Shown piece by piece: positions 45,637 to 56,726 of a DNA stretch of 64,000 bases. The number at the start of each line of letters is the position of its first letter. Within the stretch, counting starts at the first letter, position 1. A program made the translations under genes and the position numbers. Origin of the DNA: Phialocephala subalpina (lineage: Eukaryota > Ascomycota > Leotiomycetes > Helotiales > Mollisiaceae); assembly GCA_900073065.1 (NCBI GenBank), contig FJOG01000003.1, positions 1,738,133-1,802,132 on the forward strand. Reading direction: 5' to 3'. The notes under the pieces were generated by a model, which was given only the letters and a program-made list of their open reading frames with translations, ran no database searches and had not been told where the DNA came from.

Positions 45637-47626
45637 TCAGCTCCTCATCCGCTTGAAAAACCTGCGTTTCTTACGCTTCCTCTCCTCCTTCACAATTGCT
45701 TTCCGCTCAGTTGCTAATTGTTCTTGCCTCGTGATCTCCTTCGGGGTTTGAATAGGATGATGTAAAAAGGGGCTGGGGTGCTCCTCTTCAGCTGCCTCGT
45801 CAACAACGGGCATAAAGTCGATGCTGACACTAGAACATTGGCGATATGGTCCTTCGCCCTTATCCCAGGTTTGTCCAATATTGACCAGGACGCGATTCAG
45901 AGGCTTTCTATCTCGCTTAACCATGGTATTGTTGACCCAAAATTCTCCTCCCCACTCATAATGCAGAATGCTCAACCATCGATTTAGGTAATGTTGGCCA
46001 TGAGCGTGTCCTTGCCTGTTCTGACGATTCCACCACTGCTTCTGGCAAGTAAAGACCAACGAAGAGATGTCGAAGATCATCTTCCTCTCGACGGTAGATA
46101 AAGGGCCATCATCAGCAACGTATAGACTGAATATGGCTATGGTGCCTTGTTCGCTTTCAGCGACTTCACTAAACTTGTATGCGATGTCGTCGAGCCACTT
46201 TCCGCCTTTCCACCATAGTTTATCTCTCGTCTTGTCGAAGTGTGAGTTGTTTCGGATGGTCGCAGACTTGAGCTTTTTGCAGGTACTGAAGAGTTCGAAT
46301 ATGACAGATGCGAAGTCTGTGTGCAGATGGCCTAGTAGAGTCAATTCGATCTCAGCTCTCTCAAGGCTGTCCCTGAGGCCAGAGAGAAGCTCGTTACCTC
46401 TCAGCTTACAATAAATCCTTAGCAAAGTCGGCATTTTCAATGTCCCAGTCTTGGCGGGACAAGCTGGGACAGAAATCCATAGAAATGGAAACGTAATACT
46501 TACAAATTCTGCCCACCGCTAACCCACAGGTTTGCTGTGAAGCAGAATGTATGATTCTCCCAGAAGCCCTTAGTTTCGTCATATATTTGCCCACAAATCT
46601 GGAGAATTGCAAGAAACCTAGGGTTCAGGAAGTCAGTTGATGTATATTGATTGCTGTTGGAATCTCAATGCCCCAGGTAAGCAAGGACACTTACATTTGT
46701 TCCTCCTTCGGATACTCGTGCCAGTCCACTTGTGGATTGTGTGGTTGAATCTTGAATCGTGTAGTCGCGCACAATCCTCGCTTCTGCGAATTCGTTCTAT
46801 GGCTTTGATAGAACCCAAACACTCCTCCCGTATAGATAGGTTTGGGTGGGATACGTTGGAGTGTTATATGGCGCGTGGGAGACAGCAGAAGGTAATCGTA
46901 CATGCACATTCGAGTTCCGACGTCAATTCTCAAGATGAAGTAATTAGCTGGCTGAGTTGGTATAATATTTACATGCGAATCAGTTCTAATAGGTAAAGTA
47001 GTATTGGCTTCTGTTACATTGGCGACCGCTGACACTGCAGAAACTGTTGAGAACACTCCTGCTATGTGGTCAGGCGTACAATTAGCGGGTAAAGCAGCGC
47101 GGGGACTGCTGATTGTCGTAGATGTGTTTGTTTTTGTTCGTGTGGTATTGTCATACGCATTGGCGTCAGGGAAAGTGGCGTTGACTTCCGGGGCACTGGC
47201 GGTTGGGAGTCCTGCTAATGGCAGCGCAACGCCATCTTGCTGGGCAGTGGTTGTCATTGTAGATGTTGTTGATATTCTTTGTGCGCTTTCAATGTCATGC
47301 ACAATAGGGAAAGCGGTGTTGACTTCTGGGACATTGGTTGACATCGCAGATTCCAGTCGAGCTTCTGCTGTATTGTCGTCCACATCTGCCATAGACAAAT
47401 CAACGCCAGATTGCTGGGGAGTGGTAGCCATTTCAGACGGTGCCAATCCTTCGTGTGCGCCGACGTGCAAATTTGCGAGATGAGTAGTAGTGGTGCCTAA
47501 TGCTGCGAGATTGGTCGGCATTGAAGACGTCGTTGCGCGCTCTCGAGAGACTTGAACAGTGCCACCGATTGCGCAAGGAGTTCCGCCTCCAATAATCGAG
47601 GAACATGAGATCTGAGAATTTTCCAT
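45637..47626 (-). CDS. 2EXR/DUF7730-like fungal protein with long Thr-rich N-terminus, 608 aa
   Basis: The function is unknown. Exons 46695-47626, 46504-46617 and 45637-46417 sum to 609 codons with consistent phases. Residues 1-220 are Thr/Ala/Ser-rich, likely disordered, with degenerate internal repeats built around PEVNTAFP, PEVNATFP and TEANTTLP. From about 225 the sequence becomes globular: YFILRIDVGTRMCMYDYLLLSPTRHITLQRIP and the ILQICGQIYDETKGFWENHTFCF segment. This is the layout of the fungal 2EXR and related F-box-like domains, in which a conserved bundle is followed by such an ILRxCxxIYxE stretch. The C-terminus is strongly basic (RKRKKRRFFKRMRS), compatible with nuclear location. 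The family call is by pattern and is moderately secure. Such genes are typically numerous and fast-evolving in Pezizomycotina. Confidence 0.72.
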
Positions 47627-49114
47627 TGCTGCAATCGTTTGTTACGACTGAAGATCTTGGGAGGAGATGATAGTGTCATGATACTGTCCAAGAAAAGGCA
47701 AAGAGAAGCAGCTGGCGAAAGGCAAGCTCTCAGTGTCCTAGCATTACCGGGACTTCCTCAACCGAGTATAGTTGAGCTAAGTTACCTATCGGCTGAAAAT
47801 TGTCGAAGGCAACCGACAGAGCTATTTGATCTCCAACAATTGAAGTACCAGTAGTCAATACTGGCCTATGTTGAAGCCTCTTGTAAGACTTATAACATAA
47901 CTTAGACCAAGCAACATAGACATAGCTAAAGGCCATCTAGGTCCAAAAGCTTATTATACTTGATCAATCTTCCGCACTCATGAGTTCAAGTAATGACTTT
48001 GATTAATGAGACGATTGAAATTAGTTAAGTCCTAGATAGTTACAAAGATAATTGCCACCTACATTCTAATGCATCAACTCGGCACAACAGACAACAAACT
48101 CAGGTTCCGCAACCTTTTGTTGCGTCACTTCGCTACCAATCCGACGAGATACATTAATCAAATTTAAAGTTGTAATAAGTTGAAGCTTGAGCAAATCGAT
48201 ATGTGGGGACCGTTTCTGAAGTACAACCGAAATCCGAGGAAATCATGAAATATTATGTGATAGCGAGATGCAACTTGCGTGACTCTCAACAACCGAAACA
48301 ATTAATGATCCGAGTAAATTAAGATGGGAAGAAGTCCTTTGAAGCCATTAACAAAACTTTAAATTCATAATGTCCCAGAGAATTATAATTTACCGCGAGA
48401 TTAACATCCAGAGATTACGTCGTAACGACGACGTGGAGCACTTACAGAAGCAATCTCCAGATCCTGATATCCTCCGGTCTTAGACTCTAGTCGAATATCA
48501 CTTAGCATACCTCTTGTACACTGAGCTGTGTGTCTCGTATGCATTACCTACCACCTTGGGACTGGGCTTCCAAGCAGCTTCCTAGGGTGGAGATCCTGCT
48601 ACCCTTGTGCGGCAGGGGTACTTCGGAGCTCGAAGTATGAGATATTTTAGATTATGTTTTAAGTTACAAACTTGAATCTGTGAAATAGTTTGTGCAGGTA
48701 CAAGTGAGGGAAAAGTAGAATCTCCCTCTTATATTTCTCTCTTAGCCTTGACAGACTTACCTCGTTATAAGCGAGTTGTTATGGACACTACCCTTTCAAC
48801 GTAGCAAACCATCCACCGCCTTATTGAGATACCTGTATGTAGTAGAATCCTCCGGAGTAGGATTCATTTCATTCTTGTGAGCGTTTAGTCATTGACTTTA
48901 AGTTAATTTCTTGATGATTGGCTGTTTCGTCAATTGTGGGTGTATCACTCGGGGTGTGCAAACATCAAATGACCGTGGGGAACGTCGGAGCTGGAATGAG
49001 GTTGCCTAGTTCCCGTTTGTAGATGCGCACCACTTCAACAGCTGTCACTTCCCTGCAAAGTTCACTTCCTCACTCAAAGATGTACTCAATCCCTCTCCCA
49101 TATAGCATTCAAAG
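47627..49114. other. AT-rich 1.5-kb gap
   Basis: The segment 47880-48480 is visibly richer in A and T than its neighbours. It holds no long open frame and has many TTAA and ATTA runs. The part at 48480-48870 is less AT-rich. It includes a hairpin (GAATCCT at 48845-48851 pairing with AGGATTC at 48859-48865). It could be the remnant of a transposable element, but I cannot identify terminal repeats or coding remains. Confidence 0.45.
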
Positions 49115-50808
49115 ATGAGCGGCCACGAAAAGAAGCCCCGCGCACACCGCCTAACAACCAAATCCCCCATCGCAACCCCACCACGTACCTTCCAAGGCCG
49201 AGCCAAAAACCCCTCCGGCGTCGAGCCTACGAACGACAATACCTCTACAAAATCGACTCCCGATACCACTGCCTCCGATAATGAAGACGAATCGACCCTC
49301 TCCATCCTTGCGGAAAAGGACAAAAAGATAGCAGGGCTGGAGAAGGAGATAGCTACAATGGAAGACGAATTCGAGGCCGAGCTCACACGACTCTCCCATA
49401 AGCTTACGAATGAAAACGAGACGGCCCAATTCTGGCAGCAGAAACACTCTGCCTTGAACCAGAATTATCTCAAATCAGATACAGAATTGAGGTTGCTGAG
49501 GCAGGAACTGGGGGGTGCGCATCAAGTTAAGGAAGAGAGGGACAGAGACATCAAGACGAGGATCAGTAGTTTGATGTTGGACCGAGATGCGTTTCGGGAA
49601 GCATACAACGAGGCAATGGGCGAGTTGAGGGGAAAGGATGAGCGAGTTCGGGAGTTACAGGGCCAAGTGAGAGGGTTGAAGAGTTGGGTTAGTAGGGAGG
49701 GGAAAGGCGTTGGTGGGGAGCAAGTCAGTGATGAGATAGTAGGGGAGAGGGTGAGAGGACTAGGAAATGGGTTGCAGAATTGGGTAATTACGAACTTCAG
49801 GAGGGTGAAAATTGGTGAGTCTACATTTCGTTTGGTTGTTCTTCGCTGTCGGTGGATGTCGAGATTCTAGCCCAGACTCGAACTTTGAAGATATGATCAA
49901 TTCTTGATTCCAAGTGAGACAACAATTGGTGAAAGAATTTGGTCCAAAATCAGGCAATGTGGTGTTGTTAGATACTAAGTTTCAGTGGGGCGCGCAGACG
50001 TTGCTCATCATCTTCTTACAATGTCCTTCTCGGACATAGAACATTTGCCAGTTTTGATTTTTGATTAGCCCCTCTAACATTGACATAGACCTAGACAGAA
50101 TGAACGATGAAACCAAAGACCAACTTCTTCACCTTGTACCAACATACGAAACCTTAGCTTCATCATCAAAAGTCCATCTCATACAGTCACTTGTATCGCG
50201 AATCCTCGTGGAACATATCTTCTTCGCATATTTTGTGGGATTACCAAAAGAACAAGCAGATGATTTCTCGAAGACGGAAAGATTTCTTAGCAGTTTCGGT
50301 AAGTTCTGATCATGAATATTCTAGGAGGTAATGACTGACAAGTCCTGAAGGAACCATAGAAAGCATGAACCAATGGCGCTCAGCGACACTTTCAATCATT
50401 CAGAAAGACGCGGCCCAAAAGCTGCAATCAGAAACAACAGCTGTAGTCGAAGCAGTTGTAAGTCAAGTTAACCAAATCATGAACTCGATCGGAGACTTGC
50501 AACATATGGAGGGCAGAGACCAGTCGCTTCGAAGCTTGGTCAATAGCTCAGTCGATCTCGCGAGGTTGATGCGAGTACAGAAAGCTGAGTTTAGCATAAT
50601 GATGCCATCCATTGAAGGACATCAGAGGACAATGTTTAATCCTGATACCATGGAGGATATTGGTGGCGAAGATGAGGATACACTTATCGAGAGGGAGATT
50701 CGATGCGTTGTCTTCCCTGGGATTGTCAAAGCTGGTGATGAGAACGGCGAACGGAGTCATCTTAGGAATGTTGTGGCTAAGATCAGAGTCTTATGCGCGC
50801 CTGATTGA
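49115..50808 (+). CDS. Coiled-coil protein of unknown function, 455 aa
   Basis: I recognise no named family. Exons 49115-49814, 50089-50298 and 50351-50808 give 456 codons. The N-terminal 65 residues are basic and Ser/Thr/Pro-rich. A long heptad-like coiled coil runs from about 66 to 205 (LAEKDKKIAGLEKEIATMEDEFEAEL, then DRDAFREAYNEAMGELRGKDERVRELQGQVRGLKSW). The C-terminal half is helical and more globular (WVITNFRRVKIDLDRMNDETKDQL, VHLIQSLVSRILVEHIFFAYFVGL, and LVNSSVDLARLMRVQKAEFSIMMP). The RVKI to DLDRM junction is at the 274-base first intron, whose length is above average here. A cytoskeletal or chromatin scaffold role is possible but is not shown by the sequence. Confidence 0.82.
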
Positions 50809-51035
50809 GAGGTGTCGGAATATCTCAAGACTCCAATCCGGTTCCCAGAATCGAGTATGCTGTCTACAGGATGTACAGTACATGATCCACAGACCATTTA
50901 GATATGGCGTGCCTGGACTTGGTCTCAACACGAGTGTTCTTGTGAGAGTGCCGCCAATGGAGGTGGCATCCTGGGGGCAATGGCATGATGTGGAATGATG
51001 TTTAGAGTCGTCCAATGCTTTTGTCTATATCATCC

Positions 51036-52817
51036 TTATTCGAATTGAGAGCCTCGACTGTCTGGCCGAAAGAGAAATGGTCTCAGAGCCTCGGAACTCT
51101 GCCTGTGGTGCGCGACACGAGCAGACTGTCGACGCATCACTACGTTGCCAGCACGCCGTTGTCTATCAATCTTTATAGTCACATCCTCGACTAGAGCATT
51201 GTCTGAAGAGGACATGGATGTGCTAGCTCCAAAACTTATCAGCACAACTTTGACAACAGCATCACAGTTCCGAGCTTTTGGATCGTCGAAAAGCTTGAGA
51301 AAGGCACCGGGCCAGAACAGGTCACTCGAGAACTCCTTGCTAAGGATCTCCGCATCCACGACAACGTATATGTTTTGAAGACCGGTCAAGACCAAGCCTA
51401 GGAGCTTGAACCAATCGGCCTCTGTCACTGCACTTTGGAATTGCGCGGCGTTCAAAGATATAGACTGTTCGCTGAGTAGCCAATGGTTTAGTTGTAGGAC
51501 CTGGAAAACAAGTTGTTTGAGTACGCCCACCGGAGAGCGCCATTCGAAGCTTTCACTCTTCGCGTTGAGCGTCCAGACAACGGGTATCTTCATTCCTCGC
51601 AGAAGGGCTACCAAATCACTTACGAAGTCTTTGGTCTCATGGCGAGAGAGGCAAGACCCCTTTACCATCAGCAGCGACGATTGATCTGAAGATGCCCACG
51701 TCTTCAACCGATGTGAATGCCAAGATGAATGGGGTCCGGCGTTGTTGCGAAGTCTTCTTCGCTTGCTTAGGAAAAGGGAGTGGCGGAAGCTGTCCTCTGG
51801 ATTAGGGAGAGATGTTGTTGCGGTGAATGTCAGAATTTGAGAAAACTGAATTTCACACGTCCTCCGTCGGGAGTCGAGGAACAGACGACTGTTCGCAGCT
51901 TGGTTTTCTATGTACGAGGGTCACGGAGACATTCCGACAATAACATTGCGGTAAGACTTACCAATCATTGTTCGCTTAATTTCAAGAAGCAGAAAATGCA
52001 TCTCTTTCTGCGTGGTTTGCGATTCGGTCTCTGCGAGCTGGTCAATGGTCCGAGAACAGGTGCTGATTTCCTCTAAAAGATCCTGGAATCTTAGGGGCAT
52101 GGGGCGAAACACAGCTGTGATCATGTGCTTCAATCGACCCTCGGAGTACCAGCTGATGGCTCCTTGCAGGAATTTGATGATGTAGGCGAACAATTCTGAG
52201 ACAGCTCCAATGATTTGAGGGGTTGGCCATAGCAGCATTTTCACATTTGCCCTCGGGAGCGCAAGAGCAATCTGAGTCAATGCTTTCGAGAGCTGTGTGA
52301 TAAGCTCTTCTTGATTGAGCACTGCCTAGATTGGCGGATCAGCTCTCACTCATCGGTTCTGGAATGTCTTTAATGGGCATTGGTACCATCAGAAGAAACT
52401 TCATAGCTCCCCATGCTAATGAAACATATTCAGGATGATGATTCGAGAGGGTGTCCATAATGCTACTATAGTGGGTGACGAGTTTAGAGAACTTTGTTAT
52501 CCATTTCCGAGCCTTTGATTGCTGAGATCGAGCGTCGTATTTCTCCTTCGCCAACAGCACGGCTTGTAGAACCTGCTCCATGTTTGCCTTGCCACGAAGC
52601 CAGATCTGCTTGAATTCATCTCTGGTGAGCTTTTCATTGAAGGTCTTCACGGCCTCTTCATAGGCCTCTTGGGCTGGGTTCCTGTGATGATGCGCAGTCA
52701 GAGTTCCGAAATTTCTGAACCATACTAGGCTCGTGTTTACCTTGTCCGCACCACTCCCATCTCAAGACATGGGTCGGCAGGCCTGGGACTAGCTTCAGAT
52801 GCATTGGAGCCTGACAT
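51036..52817 (-). CDS. DUF7708-containing STAND-related protein, 532 aa, no classic P-loop
   Basis: This resembles fungal proteins that carry the DUF7708 helical domain found at the N-terminus of NACHT/STAND NTPases. Exons 52741-52817, 52387-52681, 51962-52325 and 51036-51898 sum to 533 codons. Residues about 25-240 are the helical domain, with the signature HHPEYVSLAWGAMKFLLM. The C-terminal part reads WASSDQSSLLMVKGSCLSRHETKDFVSDLVALL and then PVGVLKQLVFQVLQLNHWLL and LTGLQNIYVVVDAEIL. The spacing mimics Walker A, helix and Walker B of an NTPase, but the Gly-x-Gly-Lys-Ser/Thr core is absent (VKGSCLSRHE instead) and no repeat domain follows. It may be a small regulator or decoy related to NLR-like proteins. 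That role is inference. Confidence 0.7.
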
Positions 52818-53240
52818 TGGTCCAGGCGCGATGGTACAATGTGTTGAATTTATTCTAAGGCGGCCCGGGAAATCACCAGCAACGGGGTGGGGCAGCTTTC
52901 ACATATAGCAAATATAGAGAGTCTTTAGGCACTGCCCAAAGGAACCGAATGAGGGCAGGGCAGAATCAGACGGAATGAGGCAGTGCTCGACGCGGGCTGA
53001 TCTTGCATGACAATGGCTGCTCGTGGTCTGGTATGATTCGTTGCATGTAAGGTAGCCTTGCGGGCTGCCTCACGTGCATGGAGTTTGGGCATGCGGAATC
53101 TGGTCAGAACCTCCTCTTTCCCTTTTCAAGATCTAAAATCTTGAAACCATCCAAAAGAGATTCACCTACTGATGCTAGAACGTCTTCAGATCATTCCTTC
53201 CATAATTAACCAATCCAAACCTACCCCTTCCGGTTTCGAA
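52818..53240. other. Intergenic divergent promoter region
   Basis: About 420 bases between the DUF7708 gene and the AAA ATPase gene, transcribed apart. No gene is supported. Confidence 0.5.
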
Positions 53241-56200
53241 ATGGATCGGGCACCGAAGCAGCCCCAAAGGCTGCACAAGAAGATCACACTTGCAGATGAG
53301 GCTTCCAGCACGACTTCATAGCAACAGTGCCTGCTAGACAAGACAAAAGAGAACGTTCATCGGAGTGTATTCTCGAGGGCCGCCCAACATCCGTGCCCCG
53401 CCTGAAATCTTCCTCGACCATCCAGAAAGCTTGGGACATTCTACTTGCCCATGACATGAGCCCTGATCAACTTGATCGCTTGAAATCTCAAGCAACCTCC
53501 AGACCCTCACAAGCTCACAATGATATCCTGGGCCAAATGTGTCCCAGTAGAGAGACGCCTTCGCTGATGCAGGGTTCTCCTCGGACCGAACCAGACTTTC
53601 AACGAGATCAGACTACAATCCGCAGTCTGGGCCGAGCAACAGCTACCGAAACTCTTCATGAAGCGGATTTAGAAAGATCAATGCCCCAAGAAGGCAATAC
53701 TATAGTCCAGAATAAAGAGCAACGGTTCATGGTGCTGGTGTCTCAATTGATCAACGAGTTTGGACCAAGCTCGCCAACTGTAAGCAGACGCTATCTGTAT
53801 CTCGAAGGTGAATTCTAAGAATATCAGAACCCCCTTCAAGAATCTCTCGTCTCCATGCAGCCGCAGATCGCCCAGGTAGAGCGGGAGATTCAATCACATT
53901 CTCGACAAGATTACACTGATCTTGATTGGACAGACAGACAGACGTCTTCAACCCTTCAGCTGGAAAAGAAATCAACATTGAGCTCTGGAAGTGATGATTA
54001 TGGGGACTATCCGCTGGCCCCCGAAGAGAATGAGACCTCGGAATCGGAAGGAGACGGAAATAATCTCGCGATGATTCCAGTGAGGACGGTTGTAGATGAG
54101 GTATTTAGAGACTGTTCCTCGAAACAAAAAGCAATAGTCGCAAAACTTTGCAAAGCAATCGAAAGCTTGGAGGAAAGGATCAAATCTGTGGAAGAGGATA
54201 CATCTATACTACACGGCCCAAAGCCAGAATTACCGCCCAAGGTGGTTTATTTTCATCGAGTGGATTGTGAGTGTGGACACGATGATCGTTTTACCAATTT
54301 AAAGCGAGACGTCCGAAGGAGTGTTTTCCTGGATCCTCCATACCGAGTCGTAACGGACAAGAGATGGCATTTGCAGGGCCGTTCAAACGCTCCCGATCAA
54401 GAAATATTCTTAGATCAGAATCCTGATGTTGTGTTAGTTGTCTACAAGGACTACCGATGTAAGGATGATTCAGTCTTCCATACTCGCCCGGGAGTCTTAC
54501 AGCAAACTTCACCTTCACAAAGAAAGAACCCATCTCCGCTCTCAGAGTCAATGATGATCAATTCATCAACCCTTGCTGAAGCTTTATCGTGGGCAAGCAA
54601 CATGAAAGAGGCACCCAGGCTCCCAGGAGATAGAAATGCGCTGAGGATTGAAATGAAAGCACCGTATCATCAGCTCTACTACAACCAACCACCTCTGCGT
54701 CAGCAGCTCACCCGAATGGATGAGCATCACCAGAAACAATTGGCAATTGCCGTGGACTACATCGAGCAAAGTTTTGAAACCGGCCAGCGGGAAGCAAAGG
54801 ATCTGTTCTCTCAGGGTTTAGTCTCCCTAGGAACCTTGCCTTACCTTTTTGTGCCCCATTCTAATGTCGTGCGAAAGTTTAGGGGGGAAACCGTAGCTTG
54901 TCGAACGATGAGCTGGTTGGAAAAATTCCCCGAGGCGAAGCCGAAAGAAGTTGGAAGACTGCGATGTATCTCACTCGTATTTGACAGGTCTTTTCACAGA
55001 CTGAGGACGACATTTATAATTGAATGGCCTGGCTCCCTCCGTGAGGTGGTACCAATTCAAAATCTCTCAGTCTACCCTTTAGAGTATGCTGATCCCGATC
55101 TGGAGGACACCCTGTTTCGGCGAGCAGAGAAGTTCTGGATGTGCAGACAGCGTATCTATGTTAACTACATGAACGCGGAGTCGTTAGGGGACGCGATCGA
55201 GGTTAGTCACAAAAACCATGACCCCCACATCTTCCTTAAAGCTTATTTACCATTTAATAGCGATCTGCAAGATATATGATTGATGTTCCGATTCACAAGT
55301 TCATGGCTGCATCTCTATACGCTCCGAACAGTGAGGACGAAGTAGTCGATACCGACCATACTGTGCTGTCAAGAAATGATCTTCTTTTGATGCCACCTGA
55401 GATTTTTGGATTTAGCATGCAAAGCAAGAAATGGAGTCGGTTGATTTCTTTGATCCAAAGTCGTATTCTGCAGCCTTCTGACATCAAGCAGTACCCCTCA
55501 ACGTAGCTTGGATTTCTCCTGTAATCTGGAACATGGGAGCTTTTGACAGCCTCGTTGTGGATTACGACACGAAAGAACTTGTACAGGCACTAGTCACAAA
55601 TCAGGTTGCGAAAGAGAAGGGTACTGATCTTGTGGACGGCAAGGGCAATGGTCTTGTCATCTTGCTACATGGGTGAGCTAATTGAGTACTAGCTGTACTT
55701 GAGAAGGTTGGTTGAGCTAATTCAAAACAGAAGCCCAGGTACTGGCAAAACACTTACGGCAGGTGAGTACTTTCTCCTTTCCAATCTTAACCGAAGCCTT
55801 GGGCTGCCATCTGCTGCAAGCTAAAAGCAAAATAGAAAGGTATGGATATACATTCTAGCTCACCAACACATGTTGACGGAGGCTTAGCGTTGCCGAACTG
55901 GCCCAAAAACCACTATACCGCGTCACTTGTGGAGACATTGGAACGAATGCAGACGCAATTGAGAAGGCGAGTTTGAGCAACTTGCCATTAGTCAGAAATC
56001 AAAATGTCTGATTTCACGAACAGCATCTCGAACAGGTCTTGAGCCTTGGCAGGGTGTGGAGTTGTGGTAAGCAGCTTGCTAATGCATTTCTACTTCTTGA
56101 AATTGACTGCCAATACAGTTGTGCTATTGGATGAAGCAGATGTCTTTTGGAAGAAAGAAGCTTAGCAGACATGCAAAGGAATGCTCTTGTATCTGGTAAT

Positions 56201-56726
56201 CATCTTTCCCGATAAAGGCGTCCGGAGTACCAAAGCTAACAATAATGAGTCTTTCTTCGCGTACTTGAGTACTATGACGGCAAGCGATCTTTACGCTCCA
56301 TTCTCACCTGAAATTCTAACAGTCTTAGGGATACTAATACTCACGAGCAATCGTGTTAAAACATTTGATGAAGCTTTCAAATCTCGCATTCAACTAGCAC
56401 TCCACTATGAGAATCTCACAAGAAAACAACGACGAGTCATCTGGGAAAATTTCTTCAAGCGCTTGGATGAAATTGACAAGGATGCAGTGGACACAGATGA
56501 ACTAAGAGAACACCTCGATGAACTTGCCGCTCACGATATGAATGGACGCCAAATTCGAAACTCTATCACAACCGCACGGCAACTTGCAAGGTACAAGGAG
56601 ATCAAGATGAATTATGGGTTGCTGAAACATGCAATTAAGGTCGGAAGCAAGTTCGACAATTATCTCAAGTCTATAAAGCACAACATTTCGGACGATGAGC
56701 TCGCTAGAGAAGATGGAGTGAGATAG
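53241..56726 (+). pseudogene. DUF7025-type AAA+ ATPase gene interrupted by frameshifts
   Basis: This is a large fungal AAA+ ATPase with an N-terminal DUF7025-like region. I derive exons 53241-53779 (shifted frame near 53319), 53828-55201, 55261-55672, 55731-55762, 55836-55839 (4 bases), 55888-55966, 56024-56066, 56119-56195, 56250-56279 and 56339-56726. The middle carries ALRIEMKAPYHQLYYNQPPL and GLVSLGTLPYLFVPHSNVV. The ATPase core has Walker A GSPGTGKT, TAESVAELAQKPLYRVTCGDIG, Walker B VVLLDEADVF, sensor ILILTSNR, FDEAFKSRIQLALHY, and the lid segment NGRQIRNSITTARQLA. Breaks: a one-base loss near 55503 (before VAWISPVIWNMGAFDSLV), one near 56145 in a T run (DVF then LADMQRNALVS), and one near 53319. 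Two introns use GC donors. Decay or base-call errors would both explain this; all motifs survive. Confidence 0.8.

Noticed and set aside
53780..53827. TAA between two long plus-strand frames
   Set aside because: It lies inside a normal 48-base intron with GTAAGC donor and ATCAG acceptor; not a nonsense mutation.
55202..55260. Apparent stop after a long frame in the AAA ATPase
   Set aside because: It is explained by an intron (donor GTTAGT, acceptor TTTAATAG) that gives LGDAIERSARYMIDV, so it is not counted as a lesion.
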